Shown here piece by piece: positions 17,015 to 25,564 of a stretch of 64,000 nt of DNA. This stretch comes from Bacteroidia bacterium. GTDB taxonomy: Bacteria > Bacteroidota > Bacteroidia > J057. Each line of letters begins with the position of its first letter. Within the stretch, counting starts at the first letter, position 1. The notes below the pieces were generated by a model, which had not been told where the DNA came from, searched no databases, and saw only the letters and a program-made list of their open reading frames with translations. Where the stretch lies: NCBI GenBank assembly GCA_022760475.1, contig JALEFZ010000059.1, positions 124,001 to 188,000 on the forward strand. Direction: 5' to 3'. Made by a program: the position numbers and the translations under genes.

Positions 17015-17266
17015 TGGAGCAGTTATTTCTTATCTAATTTTACTCACAATTCAGAATCAAAGGATTGCGCAAAACCTTCTTGGATTCCAGGACTTGGCAA
17101 TCCATGAAAAAAATAAACAGGCTTCAACATTATCAGGGAAATGATGCTGGATTAGAGGCTTAATCTTCTGAAAATGGCATTTTTTGCAAAAAATAGTTTA
17201 GTAAGATGATAATTTGAGAATTATTCTAACCTCTGCTATGCTATTAGCTTTCGGTAAAAAATATTT

Positions 17267-17274
17267 ATCTTTGT
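17267..17274 (+). promoter_or_regulatory. Promoter -7 box of mtaB
   Basis: TATCTTTG is an exact match to the Bacteroidota -7 consensus TAnnTTTG, 28 bp before the mtaB ATG, which predicts a short leader of about 20 nt. The -33 region is AT-rich but has no strong TTG at the expected spacing. Confidence 0.6.
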
Positions 17275-17301
17275 GCCTCAATTAAAGTCGGGCAAGATCA
17301 C

Positions 17302-18606
17302 ATGAGGACGGTTTCATTTTACACACTGGGTTGCAAACTCAATTTCTCCGAGACGTCAGCCATTGGCAGGCAGTTCATGGAAGCAGGCTTCGAGAAGGTA
17401 GACTTCTCCGAAGGAGCTGATGTGTGTATCGTGAATACCTGTTCGGTTACTGCTGAGGCCAATAAGAAATGCCGAAAAGTTATCAAGCAAGCCCTACGAA
17501 AAAATCCTGAAACCTATATCGCTGTAATTGGCTGCTATGCCCAGCTCAAGCCCAAAGAAATTGCGGAGATTCCCGGCGTTGACATCGTCCTGGGTGCAGG
17601 TGACAAGTTTCGCATTCTTGAATTGGTTCATGACTTCACCAAAGAGAAAAACCCTTGCGTCTACAACAGCGAAATCACAGAGGTGAATTCCTTCGTAGAT
17701 GCATATTCTATAGGTGATCGGACAAGGACTTTTTTGAAAATTCAAGATGGATGTGATTACAAATGTACTTTTTGTACCATTCCACTTGCAAGGGGAAAGA
17801 GCCGTAGCGACACCCTCAAGAATATCCTCCGTAATGCTAATTCTATCGCTGACTCAGGAGTGAGGGAAATTGTCTTGACAGGGGTCAACATTGGAGATTA
17901 TGGCAAAGGCCTGGATTCTGGAAAGGAATTCCTGGATGTCATCAAAGCCCTGGATGAGGTAGAAGGCATTGACAGATTCCGTATTTCTTCCATTGAGCCT
18001 AACCTTTGTAATGACAGCATCATTGAATTTGTGGCACAATCCAAGCGTTTCATGCCCCATTTTCACATGCCATTGCAAAGTGGAAACAATGAATTGTTGG
18101 GTAAGATGAGGAGGAGATACCGAAGGGAACTTTATGCTGACCGAGTCGCAAAAATCAAATCCCTGATGCCTCACGCATGCATTGGAGTGGACGTTATTGT
18201 TGGATTTCCTGGCGAGACGGAAGATCATTTCCTCGATACCTATCAGTTCCTTACAGAGCTGGATATTTCATACCTCCATGTGTTTACCTATTCAGAAAGA
18301 GAAAACACGCTTGCGGTTTCAATGCCGGGGGTTGTCCCTGTCAAAGAGCGCCATCAGCGTAACAACCGCCTAAGGATTCTTTCTGAAAAGAAAAGAAGGT
18401 ATTTCTACGAGCAATTTGTAGGACAAAACCGACCAGTTCTCTTCGAAGAGAGGAATCAGGATGGCCAGATCCATGGCTTTACTGACAATTATATCAAGGT
18501 TACCCATCAGTATGAAGGACAGATCGCCAATCAAATCGTTTCCAGTCAGCTACAAAAGGTAAATTCTGATGGCATGATGGAGGTAGCTCTTAGGGTGAAT
18601 GCCTGA
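17302..18606 (+). CDS. mtaB: tRNA threonylcarbamoyladenosine methylthiotransferase MtaB
   Basis: Radical-SAM enzyme that adds a methylthio group to t6A37 of tRNAs reading ANN codons. The 434-residue protein has the N-terminal UPF0004 domain with three cluster-binding cysteines (GCKLN at C10, NTCSVTAEAN, IGCYAQ), the radical-SAM motif C-x3-C-x2-C in DGCDYKCTFCTIPLARG (about 148-164), and a short C-terminal TRAM-like domain. The order and the FTLGCKLN-type opening distinguish MtaB from MiaB. It is a single gene with an exact TAnnTTTG promoter box upstream, and converges on the cytochrome gene only 4 bp away. Confidence 0.96.
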   Translation: MRTVSFYTLGCKLNFSETSAIGRQFMEAGFEKVDFSEGADVCIVNTCSVTAEANKKCRKVIKQALRKNPETYIAVIGCYAQLKPKEIAEIPGVDIVLGAGDKFRILELVHDFTKEKNPCVYNSEITEVNSFVDAYSIGDRTRTFLKIQDGCDYKCTFCTIPLARGKSRSDTLKNILRNANSIADSGVREIVLTGVNIGDYGKGLDSGKEFLDVIKALDEVEGIDRFRISSIEPNLCNDSIIEFVAQSKRFMPHFHMPLQSGNNELLGKMRRRYRRELYADRVAKIKSLMPHACIGVDVIVGFPGETEDHFLDTYQFLTELDISYLHVFTYSERENTLAVSMPGVVPVKERHQRNNRLRILSEKKRRYFYEQFVGQNRPVLFEERNQDGQIHGFTDNYIKVTHQYEGQIANQIVSSQLQKVNSDGMMEVALRVNA

Positions 18607-18610
18607 TTTT

Positions 18611-20029
18611 CTATAAGGTTTTGAGGTATTCGATCAAGGCCATGCGCTCCTCATCTTCCAACCGATCCCCAAAATAGTGTCCCTCCTTTCCGGCTCCATT
18701 TTCAGTGGTGTCATAGGTTAATTTTCCTTTCCCATTCTTCTCTTTCTTATAATTCCACCCCACCAATTTAAAATTGAAATCATCCCTTTCACCACTCCTA
18801 CTCCAATAGATAGGACGATCAGAACTCTTCAGCAAAGTCCACAGATCCGGAACAGAACCATTATGCAAATAAGGAGCAGTTGCCCAAACCCCATCCAGCG
18901 GTGGAGCTACATAGCCATAAGAAGGCAAATGGTGGGCATAAGGGGTTGACTGCCCAAACCATGATTCATTGTACCAATCCATCAAACGGGAATTGAGGTT
19001 GTACTCCGCATAGACCGGATCTGTTTGAATCTTTGAAATAGGAATGATCTTGTTGGGGTAGGATTCATTATCTCCATATGTCCCGTGGCATTTCGAACAA
19101 TTTGTCAGGAAGATTTTTCTTCCCTCCTCTGCCAATTCCTGACTGATTTCCGCTGGATAAGCCGGGGGCTCCAACTCATTGAGCCATGCCATTACATCTA
19201 CGAAATTTTTCTGGATCTCCCTTGCTTTGGTGCTGTCATGAACTCCAAGAACAGATACCTGCATCAACAGCTTGGAGAAATCTCCCCTTCCCAATCCAGT
19301 GTAGTAAAGGGCTTTTTTCTTTTTCACATTCCATAGAGGGGGAACATCACTGCCAATAGATGGCTTTTCCAATAAAAATTTCTTCTTTTTCGAAAAGCTA
19401 AGGTCTTCCTTATTCCTATAACTGACCACAGCCTCTTCCAATCGAAAGGCAGGATTTGTTCCGGGATTAGGCATGACAGTAGCTTGCGCAATGGCCAGGT
19501 ACCATTTGCCTTGCTCTTCATAGGTTTCCCATTCCTCAGAATTCTTGCCATACTTTCTTTTGACATTAAAATTTAAAGCCCTTAACAATGGCCCCAGCGA
19601 CCTTGTGTAGTCACTGAAGCTATTCCCAAGCCCTAAGACCATCTTTCCATTAATTTCCTGAGAATGGCAGGTAAAACAGTTTCCGCTCACGACTGGAACT
19701 CCTGGCACTGCTTCAAAGGCAATATTGGTATGAGGAAGCATGGCGTTCAGACCCTCTCGTTTGAAAACGGTATCCTCTAATACTCCAAAAATCTTTTTGT
19801 TGACCTCCCAGGGGATACCGTTCCCAACCATAGGGCCGTACTTCATGTACTCAAAGCCTTTCTCTGAAGAACCTGTGGTATCCTGAGGATAGGCCTTGAG
19901 TGGGTGAACAACTTTCTGGTCAGAAAATGAAGACACCACTTGCAGGCTTGACCTGCATGAAACGGCTATGAGTAGAATAATCAGGGGAACCCAACGAATA
20001 GCGTGGGAAGCAAAAGGAAATGATTTCAT
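18611..20029 (-). CDS. Di-heme c-type cytochrome lipoprotein, RoxA-like
   Basis: 472-residue exported protein with an SPII lipobox (ILLIAVSC, Cys25) and two heme c sites, CFTCH (118-122) and CSKCH (311-315). The C-terminal half carries the features of the large di-heme family that includes rubber oxygenase RoxA and cytochrome c peroxidase relatives: SYGYVAPPLDGVWATAPYLH and NGSVPDLWTLL. It would sit on the periplasmic side of a membrane. Substrate cannot be told from sequence; an oxygenase or electron-transfer role is possible. The gene is monocistronic as far as the spacing shows and converges with mtaB. Confidence 0.88.
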   Translation of the reverse strand: MKSFPFASHAIRWVPLIILLIAVSCRSSLQVVSSFSDQKVVHPLKAYPQDTTGSSEKGFEYMKYGPMVGNGIPWEVNKKIFGVLEDTVFKREGLNAMLPHTNIAFEAVPGVPVVSGNCFTCHSQEINGKMVLGLGNSFSDYTRSLGPLLRALNFNVKRKYGKNSEEWETYEEQGKWYLAIAQATVMPNPGTNPAFRLEEAVVSYRNKEDLSFSKKKKFLLEKPSIGSDVPPLWNVKKKKALYYTGLGRGDFSKLLMQVSVLGVHDSTKAREIQKNFVDVMAWLNELEPPAYPAEISQELAEEGRKIFLTNCSKCHGTYGDNESYPNKIIPISKIQTDPVYAEYNLNSRLMDWYNESWFGQSTPYAHHLPSYGYVAPPLDGVWATAPYLHNGSVPDLWTLLKSSDRPIYWSRSGERDDFNFKLVGWNYKKEKNGKGKLTYDTTENGAGKEGHYFGDRLEDEERMALIEYLKTL

Positions 20030-20111
20030 AAATAAGCTGGCTTCAGAACCTATATAACTAGATAAGCCAAGCCTAGGTTTCAGAAATTATTGAATTTTCA
20101 TGAAGTTTCTA

Positions 20112-20471
20112 TCAAGACATGTCTTTCAGCTTTTCTCTGTCTGCTTTCTTCAACTTGGAGACTACAAGTTCGTAGGAATGGTCGATAAGGGATCGAATCA
20201 AATCATTGGTTAGGTTTCCTTCAAGGCTTACCATATTCCAGTGTTTTTTATTCATGTGGTAGGCACCCTCGATGAGGCCAGGATGGTGAGCCCTCAGTTC
20301 TATGGCATATTCCGGATCACACTTAAGGGAGATTCCAGGGCTTTTCTCAAGGGGAATCAGGGCAAACATTTTACCCATGACTTTAAAAACCAGGGTATCT
20401 TCATCAAAGGGAAAACTCTCTGTGGTACCTGGTTTATTCAGGCAATAACTGCGGACTTCTTCGATATTCAT
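20112..20471 (-). CDS. MmcQ/YjbR family protein
   Basis: 119 residues, matching the small MmcQ/YjbR family with a CyaY-like fold. The opening MNIEEVRSYCLNKPGTTESFPFDEDTLVFKVMGK is typical up to and including the KMFAL strand. It continues with the ISLKCDP and HMNKKHWNMVSLEG segments and a final basic helix. Members are often annotated as DNA-binding, but their function is poorly known. It starts 12 bp after a small secreted-protein gene on the same strand, so the two may be cotranscribed. Confidence 0.88.
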   Translation of the reverse strand: MNIEEVRSYCLNKPGTTESFPFDEDTLVFKVMGKMFALIPLEKSPGISLKCDPEYAIELRAHHPGLIEGAYHMNKKHWNMVSLEGNLTNDLIRSLIDHSYELVVSKLKKADREKLKDMS

Positions 20472-20483
20472 GTAAAAGGTAAA

Positions 20484-20969
20484 TCAGAATCTGATCATCA
20501 ACTCTCCAATTTTAGGATCGTCTAGTTTATGAATCGGAAGGCTATATTCGGCCATTGGATTCTCTTCTAATAATACCCTTCCATTGATATAGATCAAAAT
20601 ATCTTGAGAAATGGGTGTGATGTCGTCCTTGGTAAAGATGTGATTTTGATAGTTGATTCGTAGGGCAATAACGGCAGAAGTGATTTTTTTGGCAGGAATG
20701 TAAATTTCGAATCGGCCTTCTCCGTCTGTTCTCTTACTAGCTAAGGCAAGTTCTCCCCCTCTAACCATGACAGTTGCATTCTTAACTGGTCTTTGACTGG
20801 ATTGCTCGATAATCTGGCCTGAAATTCGGATCACGGATTCTTGCGGCATCTTCTTCTTGAACCTGATTTTGATGGGGTTAGCATAAGTGGGATGAATCCC
20901 ACCCAGGGAGAAGACAATAAGCAGAAGCCAAATCCAACTATTGCTGTGGGAAGAGTCACATTGCTGCAT
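20484..20969 (-). CDS. Secreted protein with carboxypeptidase-regulatory-like domain
   Basis: 161 residues with a signal peptide (about 10-31, WIWLLLIVFSLGGIHPTYA). Residues about 42-115 form one carboxypeptidase D regulatory-like beta-sandwich (RISGQIIEQSSQRPVKNATV, then TDGEGRFEIYIPAKKITSAV), as found at the N-terminus of TonB-dependent receptors and in surface proteins of Bacteroidota. Here it is free-standing. The C-terminal 40 residues are not recognised. It probably belongs with the YjbR-like gene 12 bp downstream. Confidence 0.75.
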   Translation of the reverse strand: MQQCDSSHSNSWIWLLLIVFSLGGIHPTYANPIKIRFKKKMPQESVIRISGQIIEQSSQRPVKNATVMVRGGELALASKRTDGEGRFEIYIPAKKITSAVIALRINYQNHIFTKDDITPISQDILIYINGRVLLEENPMAEYSLPIHKLDDPKIGELMIRF

Positions 20970-21295
20970 GATAGGGTGCTTTTCTGAAAGACATTTTACA
21001 AAACGGAAAGTTGCGGCTTTCCCCTGGTAATTACCGTCGGGCCTAGGTTTATAGGTACGCTTGTCTCATCATCAAGTTCAGATACAAATGTAAAGAATTG
21101 TAAATCCACAAGAATGGCAGGATTCACCACTCAAAAATTGGAATATTTAACAATATAGACTATTCGCAAGGCAATCCAAACAAGGATAACTCTATATAAA
21201 AAAGCCTAGGTAGCATGAATTTGAGATATAGTTAAATCAAAAATGCCTGAACCTCCCTTTAAGAGATCCAGGCATGAAGTGTATTTCATATAACA
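20970..21295. other. 326-bp intergenic region between small secreted-protein gene and symporter gene
   Basis: It contains the terminator of the symporter gene at 21243-21275 and probably the promoter of the minus-strand gene starting at 20969. I see no ORF, tRNA or consensus -7 box. Two short CCTAGG-containing stretches near 21042 and 21208 have no clear meaning. Confidence 0.5.
21243..21275 (-). terminator. Terminator after EF-hand symporter gene
   Basis: On the minus strand, TGCCTGGATCTC and a complementary GGGAGGTTCAGGCA arm form a long imperfect stem (outer 7 bp perfect, inner G-T pairs), followed by TTTTT. It sits 20 bp after the symporter stop codon. Confidence 0.8.
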
Positions 21296-23089
21296 TTAAC
21301 CAGGAATCAAATCTTTATCCAGGCGAATATTGATTTCTTCTCCTTCGGATTTTGCCATGATGGCTGAAAGTGTCAGGTCTCCAATGACATTCACCGTCGT
21401 TCGGCACATATCCAGTATCCTGTCCAGCCCAAATATCAATGCAATACCAGCTTCTGGTACTCCCAATGTAGACAATACCAAGGCAAGGGTAATCATACCT
21501 GCACCCGGTACTCCCGCCGCACCGACTGAAGCCAGGGTTGCTGTAAGGATTATGGTCATTTGCTGAGTGAAGTCCAGAGGAATGTCGTATACCTGGGCGA
21601 TAAACAATGCAGCAATCGCTTGATAGACGGCTGTTCCATCCATGTTGATCGTAGCTCCCAAAGGCAGGATAAAGGTAGAAACCTGTCTGGAAACCCCTAG
21701 GTTGGTTTGAGACACGTTCAAACTTATTGGAAGGGCAGCACTACTCGAACTGGTCGAGAAGGCCATGACAATGGATTCCTTTACTGCCCGAACAAACAAA
21801 ATTGGATTTTTGCGCAGGTAGAAAAGGATCAAGCTTCCGTGTGTTAAGGACACATGCAAGAGCAAACCTATTAGGACTGCAATGGCATACTTTGTCAGGA
21901 TCAACAAGACATCCATTCCCAAAGCTGCAACCACATTGATCATAAGGGCAAATACCCCATATGGAGCAGTCTCCATGGCCAGGGTTACCATTTTTATCAC
22001 AGCATCATTCAAGCCATCAAAGGCTTTGATAATGGGCAAGGCCTTTTCATCGGGTATCATGGTGATCGTCAATCCCAGGAATAAGGAGAAGAATATGACC
22101 CCAAGCATGTCGCCTTCTGATAGGGCTTTGAATGGATTGGTAGGTACCAGGCGCACAACCAGAGCAGAAATCTTATCGAAGGTATCCTGCTTTTTCATTT
22201 TGGCAGCGTCATCGGTCTGGGTTTTGGCGCTGGCGGAAGCCTCATACTGAGCGACGAGATCGTCCCGTTTCTCAGGGGGAAGCCCATCCCCCGGTCGAAT
22301 GATATTTCCTACTCCGATCCCAATTAAGGCTGCGATGGCAGTGGTAGCCATGAAAAAGCCAAATGCTTTAAGGCCTATTTTACCGACCTTACGAATGTCT
22401 CCAAGGCTGGCAGCTCCAAGAATCAAGGAAACCAGTACCAAAGGCACTACCAGCATCTTGACTAGTCGGATGAAAATGTCTCCAATTGGATCGGTGTACT
22501 TGGCAAATCGCTGCCATCCATAAACTGCTTTAAACTCAGTCAGGGAAAGATTTCCGTCATTGTTGTTGTCAAGGGAGGCAAAAGCGGCTCCTGTTTCAGC
22601 AGCATTTTCTTCCTTGCTTTCTGCCAAAAATTCTCCAAAAGACAGTTCACCATTATCATTTTTATCCATATCCGCCCAACGCTCATGGTCAAAATGGGCT
22701 TCAACCAATTCTGACATTGAGACATATCCATTTCCATTGGCGTCATCTTGTTCGAAAAGGGCTTTCCAATAGGCAGAATCCTTCACTCCATCCAAGTATT
22801 CTTCAAGAACAACTTTACCATCCTGGTTGAGGTCAGATTTGTTGAAAAAATCAAGTTGATACTCTCTAAGGGTAATCTTCCCGTCATTCTCCTGATCGAT
22901 TTTGTCAAAATCAGCCCTGATTTTTTCTCCGGGTAGCTCGTTGGCGGTAAGGTATTCAGCAAGAGAGACCTGATTGTCCTGATTGCTGTCCCATTTGGCC
23001 CAAGTGTCTTTATCATAGATTCCGTTGTAAAGAGCCCCGACCAGGATGCCCAGGACCATTCCAATCAGAATTTTGGTGTATAGCTGCAT
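21296..23089 (-). CDS. Dicarboxylate/amino acid:cation symporter (SLC1/DAACS) with six inserted EF-hands
   Basis: 597 residues; ordinary family members have about 420. Residues 5-24 form the first membrane helix. Residues about 30-195 are an inserted acidic domain with six EF-hand loops starting near 34 (DSNQDNQVSLAE), 65 (DQENDGKITLRE), 86 (DLNQDGKVVLEE), 116 (DANGNGYVSMSE), 142 (DKNDNGELSFGE) and 174 (DNNNDGNLSLTE). From about 200 on, the family core continues: serine-rich hairpin STSSSSA (445-451), NMDGT (482-486), and DRILDMCRTTVNVIGD (556-571) with the substrate-binding Asp, Arg and Asn. The N-terminus is cytoplasmic in this family, so the insertion would face the periplasm. It follows the NACHT-LRR gene by 63 bp. 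Confidence 0.93.
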   Translation of the reverse strand: MQLYTKILIGMVLGILVGALYNGIYDKDTWAKWDSNQDNQVSLAEYLTANELPGEKIRADFDKIDQENDGKITLREYQLDFFNKSDLNQDGKVVLEEYLDGVKDSAYWKALFEQDDANGNGYVSMSELVEAHFDHERWADMDKNDNGELSFGEFLAESKEENAAETGAAFASLDNNNDGNLSLTEFKAVYGWQRFAKYTDPIGDIFIRLVKMLVVPLVLVSLILGAASLGDIRKVGKIGLKAFGFFMATTAIAALIGIGVGNIIRPGDGLPPEKRDDLVAQYEASASAKTQTDDAAKMKKQDTFDKISALVVRLVPTNPFKALSEGDMLGVIFFSLFLGLTITMIPDEKALPIIKAFDGLNDAVIKMVTLAMETAPYGVFALMINVVAALGMDVLLILTKYAIAVLIGLLLHVSLTHGSLILFYLRKNPILFVRAVKESIVMAFSTSSSSAALPISLNVSQTNLGVSRQVSTFILPLGATINMDGTAVYQAIAALFIAQVYDIPLDFTQQMTIILTATLASVGAAGVPGAGMITLALVLSTLGVPEAGIALIFGLDRILDMCRTTVNVIGDLTLSAIMAKSEGEEINIRLDKDLIPG

Positions 23090-23152
23090 AATAGGTGATT
23101 ATTGGCGATGTGGTTTAAGTCGTAAATTATAAAAAAATGCTTTCCCTTTGGA

Positions 23153-25282
23153 CTAGCTAAGCTCCTCTGCCAGAATAAATTTACAGTTTGGCAGGGCTTT
23201 TCGGAGCTCCTTGATGTCCGAGTGTGTCATTTGGTCTTCACTGAGTTGGATCTTTTGAAGGCGTTTTAAGTCCTTTAGGAGTTTGAAACTCCCAATAGGA
23301 TTACTAGAAAGATCCAGTTCCTTGAGCTGTGTCATACTTTTCAGTGGGCTGAGGCTCTTAACCTTACAAGATCCAAAGGAGAGGTATTTCAATCCTTTCA
23401 GGTCTCGAATAGGATTGAGTGAGGAAACCGCTGTCCGGCCCATATCTAAAGAAGTCAGGTCCTTGAGTTTCTTCAACGGCTCCAGGTCTTTAATCCTGGT
23501 ACCTGAAATGGTCAATTCTTTCAGCCTGCCAAGCCCTCCAACTTGTGCAAGGGATTCAACCTCTGTATTTTTTATAGAAAGCGTTCTTAGGTTTTCAAGG
23601 CCTTTTACAGGTTGTAAGTTGCGGATCTGACAACCATCTACCTTCAAGACTTCCATCAGGTTCATTTCCGAAATTGGCCCCAGGTCATCTACCCGGGTGC
23701 CACTTATTTCTAAGTGTTTCAGTTCGGCAAAATCTGCAATGGGTTGGAGGTCTTTGACCTGGGTCTCGTTGAGGCACAATTTTTTAAGCCTGGACAAGGG
23801 ACTGATGGGGATCAGGTCGCTCGCCTCTGACAAGCCTAATTCAGTAACTCTGGCAAGGTTGTGATCTTCCAAGCTGGAAGGGGTAAGTTTTTCGCTATGT
23901 CCGAGCTTACACCAGGCTTTTTTGTCCATGCTTTGGAGATAGGGAATGGTCACCTTGCTAAGAAGCATTTCCCGATAGAAAGCCCTTGCCTGATCCATTC
24001 CATCGAAATCAACCTTATCTGCAAATTTAGGATTTTCTATGCATTCAATTGCCAAGAAGTACTCCAGGATAGATTTATGGGCAAATTTATACTGCCCCGC
24101 CATGTTCCTGTTGAGGAGAGAACGGCTTTTCATTTCCATCTCCTCCAACTTAATCTCGTGCTTATCAGCGAAGTTGTTGATTTCCTTTTCGGTGATAAAC
24201 AACCCATTCCGTGTTTTTCTGTTGGCGTAAATATTCAACGCAACTTCCTTGGAAAAGCGATACAGTTCGTCTTCGAAATGCTTTCTTCTCTCTACAGGTA
24301 CACGGCCTCCCTCTCTTTCAATCCACTTCTTTATCACGGTGGCATAAAGGGTAACTACATTTTCGTAGGCCTCATTTTCCTCCAGAAGGTCATCTATATA
24401 ACTCAGGATCATGGGGCGAACCATCAAGGAAGGTGATTGAGAGACAATTTGAAGGGCTTTATCCTTTTTATTTTTTTGAAACCTTCCGAATCTTTTGCCC
24501 AGATAAATCTGGATATCCTTCTCATCAAAGGGAGCAATATACATCTTCGCAAAAGTCAAGAACCGCTGACGGCTTCCGTAGATCCTGATCCCAGTCTCCA
24601 ATGGTTCTTCTTCCTCCGAAGGGAAAAACTGGGTGCGGCTGGTAAAAACTACCACCCTGAAATGCTGAACTTTGTTGATGATCCTGTCCAGTCGTCTTTT
24701 GTATCTTCTGACGGCCTGATTGTCTTCGTCAAGTCCGTCCAACAACAGAATTGTATTCTCCTTATCCTCAATTTTATCAATGTGCTGAAGCAAATCGGGA
24801 TAGCCCAAGGGCATCAATTTGATTTTGTATTTCGCCCTCCCCAATTGGCGATGCCTGAGATAGCTCAGGTAAAGGTTCAACATGAAGGTGGTTTTTCCCA
24901 TCCCGGAACCCGCGAGGATCATGTAAAACCGCTGATCATCCTTGCCAGGTTTGAAGGCTTTGGACAGGAAAAATGGGATGAGTCTTTCTCTGGCTACAAT
25001 CCGATTGGATTCCTTCAATTCACTGAATTGTGAAGGGGGATTGGATTGAAACTTGGTTGAAACGTAAAATTGGGTAGCTTTCTTTATATCTGTGGGCGAG
25101 AAGAAGGGATGTAGGTCTTTTTCAGCCTCATGCTTTCTGCGACGGTTATAAAACCAGATTCCGAATCTCCATATACCACCAAGGGCACTGAGGACAACCA
25201 GCAAAATAACCGAAATCATTTCCCAGTCTCCCCCACTGCTATTGAACCAGGTAGTCAGAGATTCAAATATGTTAAGGGTCAT
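23153..25282 (-). CDS. Membrane-anchored NACHT-type STAND ATPase with leucine-rich repeats
   Basis: About 709 residues from the ATG at 25282; the 5-codon extension needs a TTG. Order: a short N-terminus, one membrane helix (about 24-45, ISVILLVVLSALGGIW), a basic linker, then a NACHT-type NTPase. Walker A is AGSGMGKTT (124-132), Walker B is ILLLDGLDED (178-187), and a sensor-like strand VVVFTSRTQF sits near 210-219. A winged-helix-end motif FAHKSILEYFLA (400-411) is typical of NACHT proteins. Residues about 481-685 form eight or nine 22-residue leucine-rich repeats (pattern LxxLxxLxLxxTxVxDLxPL). This is the layout of bacterial NLR-like proteins, with a membrane anchor in place of an effector domain. 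The next gene, 63 bp on, is the EF-hand symporter. Confidence 0.92.
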   Translation of the reverse strand: MTLNIFESLTTWFNSSGGDWEMISVILLVVLSALGGIWRFGIWFYNRRRKHEAEKDLHPFFSPTDIKKATQFYVSTKFQSNPPSQFSELKESNRIVARERLIPFFLSKAFKPGKDDQRFYMILAGSGMGKTTFMLNLYLSYLRHRQLGRAKYKIKLMPLGYPDLLQHIDKIEDKENTILLLDGLDEDNQAVRRYKRRLDRIINKVQHFRVVVFTSRTQFFPSEEEEPLETGIRIYGSRQRFLTFAKMYIAPFDEKDIQIYLGKRFGRFQKNKKDKALQIVSQSPSLMVRPMILSYIDDLLEENEAYENVVTLYATVIKKWIEREGGRVPVERRKHFEDELYRFSKEVALNIYANRKTRNGLFITEKEINNFADKHEIKLEEMEMKSRSLLNRNMAGQYKFAHKSILEYFLAIECIENPKFADKVDFDGMDQARAFYREMLLSKVTIPYLQSMDKKAWCKLGHSEKLTPSSLEDHNLARVTELGLSEASDLIPISPLSRLKKLCLNETQVKDLQPIADFAELKHLEISGTRVDDLGPISEMNLMEVLKVDGCQIRNLQPVKGLENLRTLSIKNTEVESLAQVGGLGRLKELTISGTRIKDLEPLKKLKDLTSLDMGRTAVSSLNPIRDLKGLKYLSFGSCKVKSLSPLKSMTQLKELDLSSNPIGSFKLLKDLKRLQKIQLSEDQMTHSDIKELRKALPNCKFILAEELS

Positions 25283-25564
25283 GTAGTTTGTGTACAAAAT
25301 ATAGCGGCCAATTTTTAAATACTTACTGAATTGAATTTTAATTTCAGGCCATTAATGACTGTAATCCTATTATAGCGAATCTACAATTTAGGCCTAAAAA
25401 TGCCAATTTGATAGCATGCTTTAAACCATCTCATGGGAAAAAAATCTTCAAAAGGGACATCAGCCTTACAAGATTTTCCTGTAAGCCTTATTTTTTGTTA
25501 AAATAATTCATCCTAATAATGGACTTTGCCGTTATGTATAATAAACCTTCCAATCACTAAAACC

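Noticed and set aside
23861..25033. Two plus-strand frames of about 190-200 codons over the NACHT gene
   Set aside because: Antisense to conserved Walker and winged-helix motifs; no independent coding evidence.
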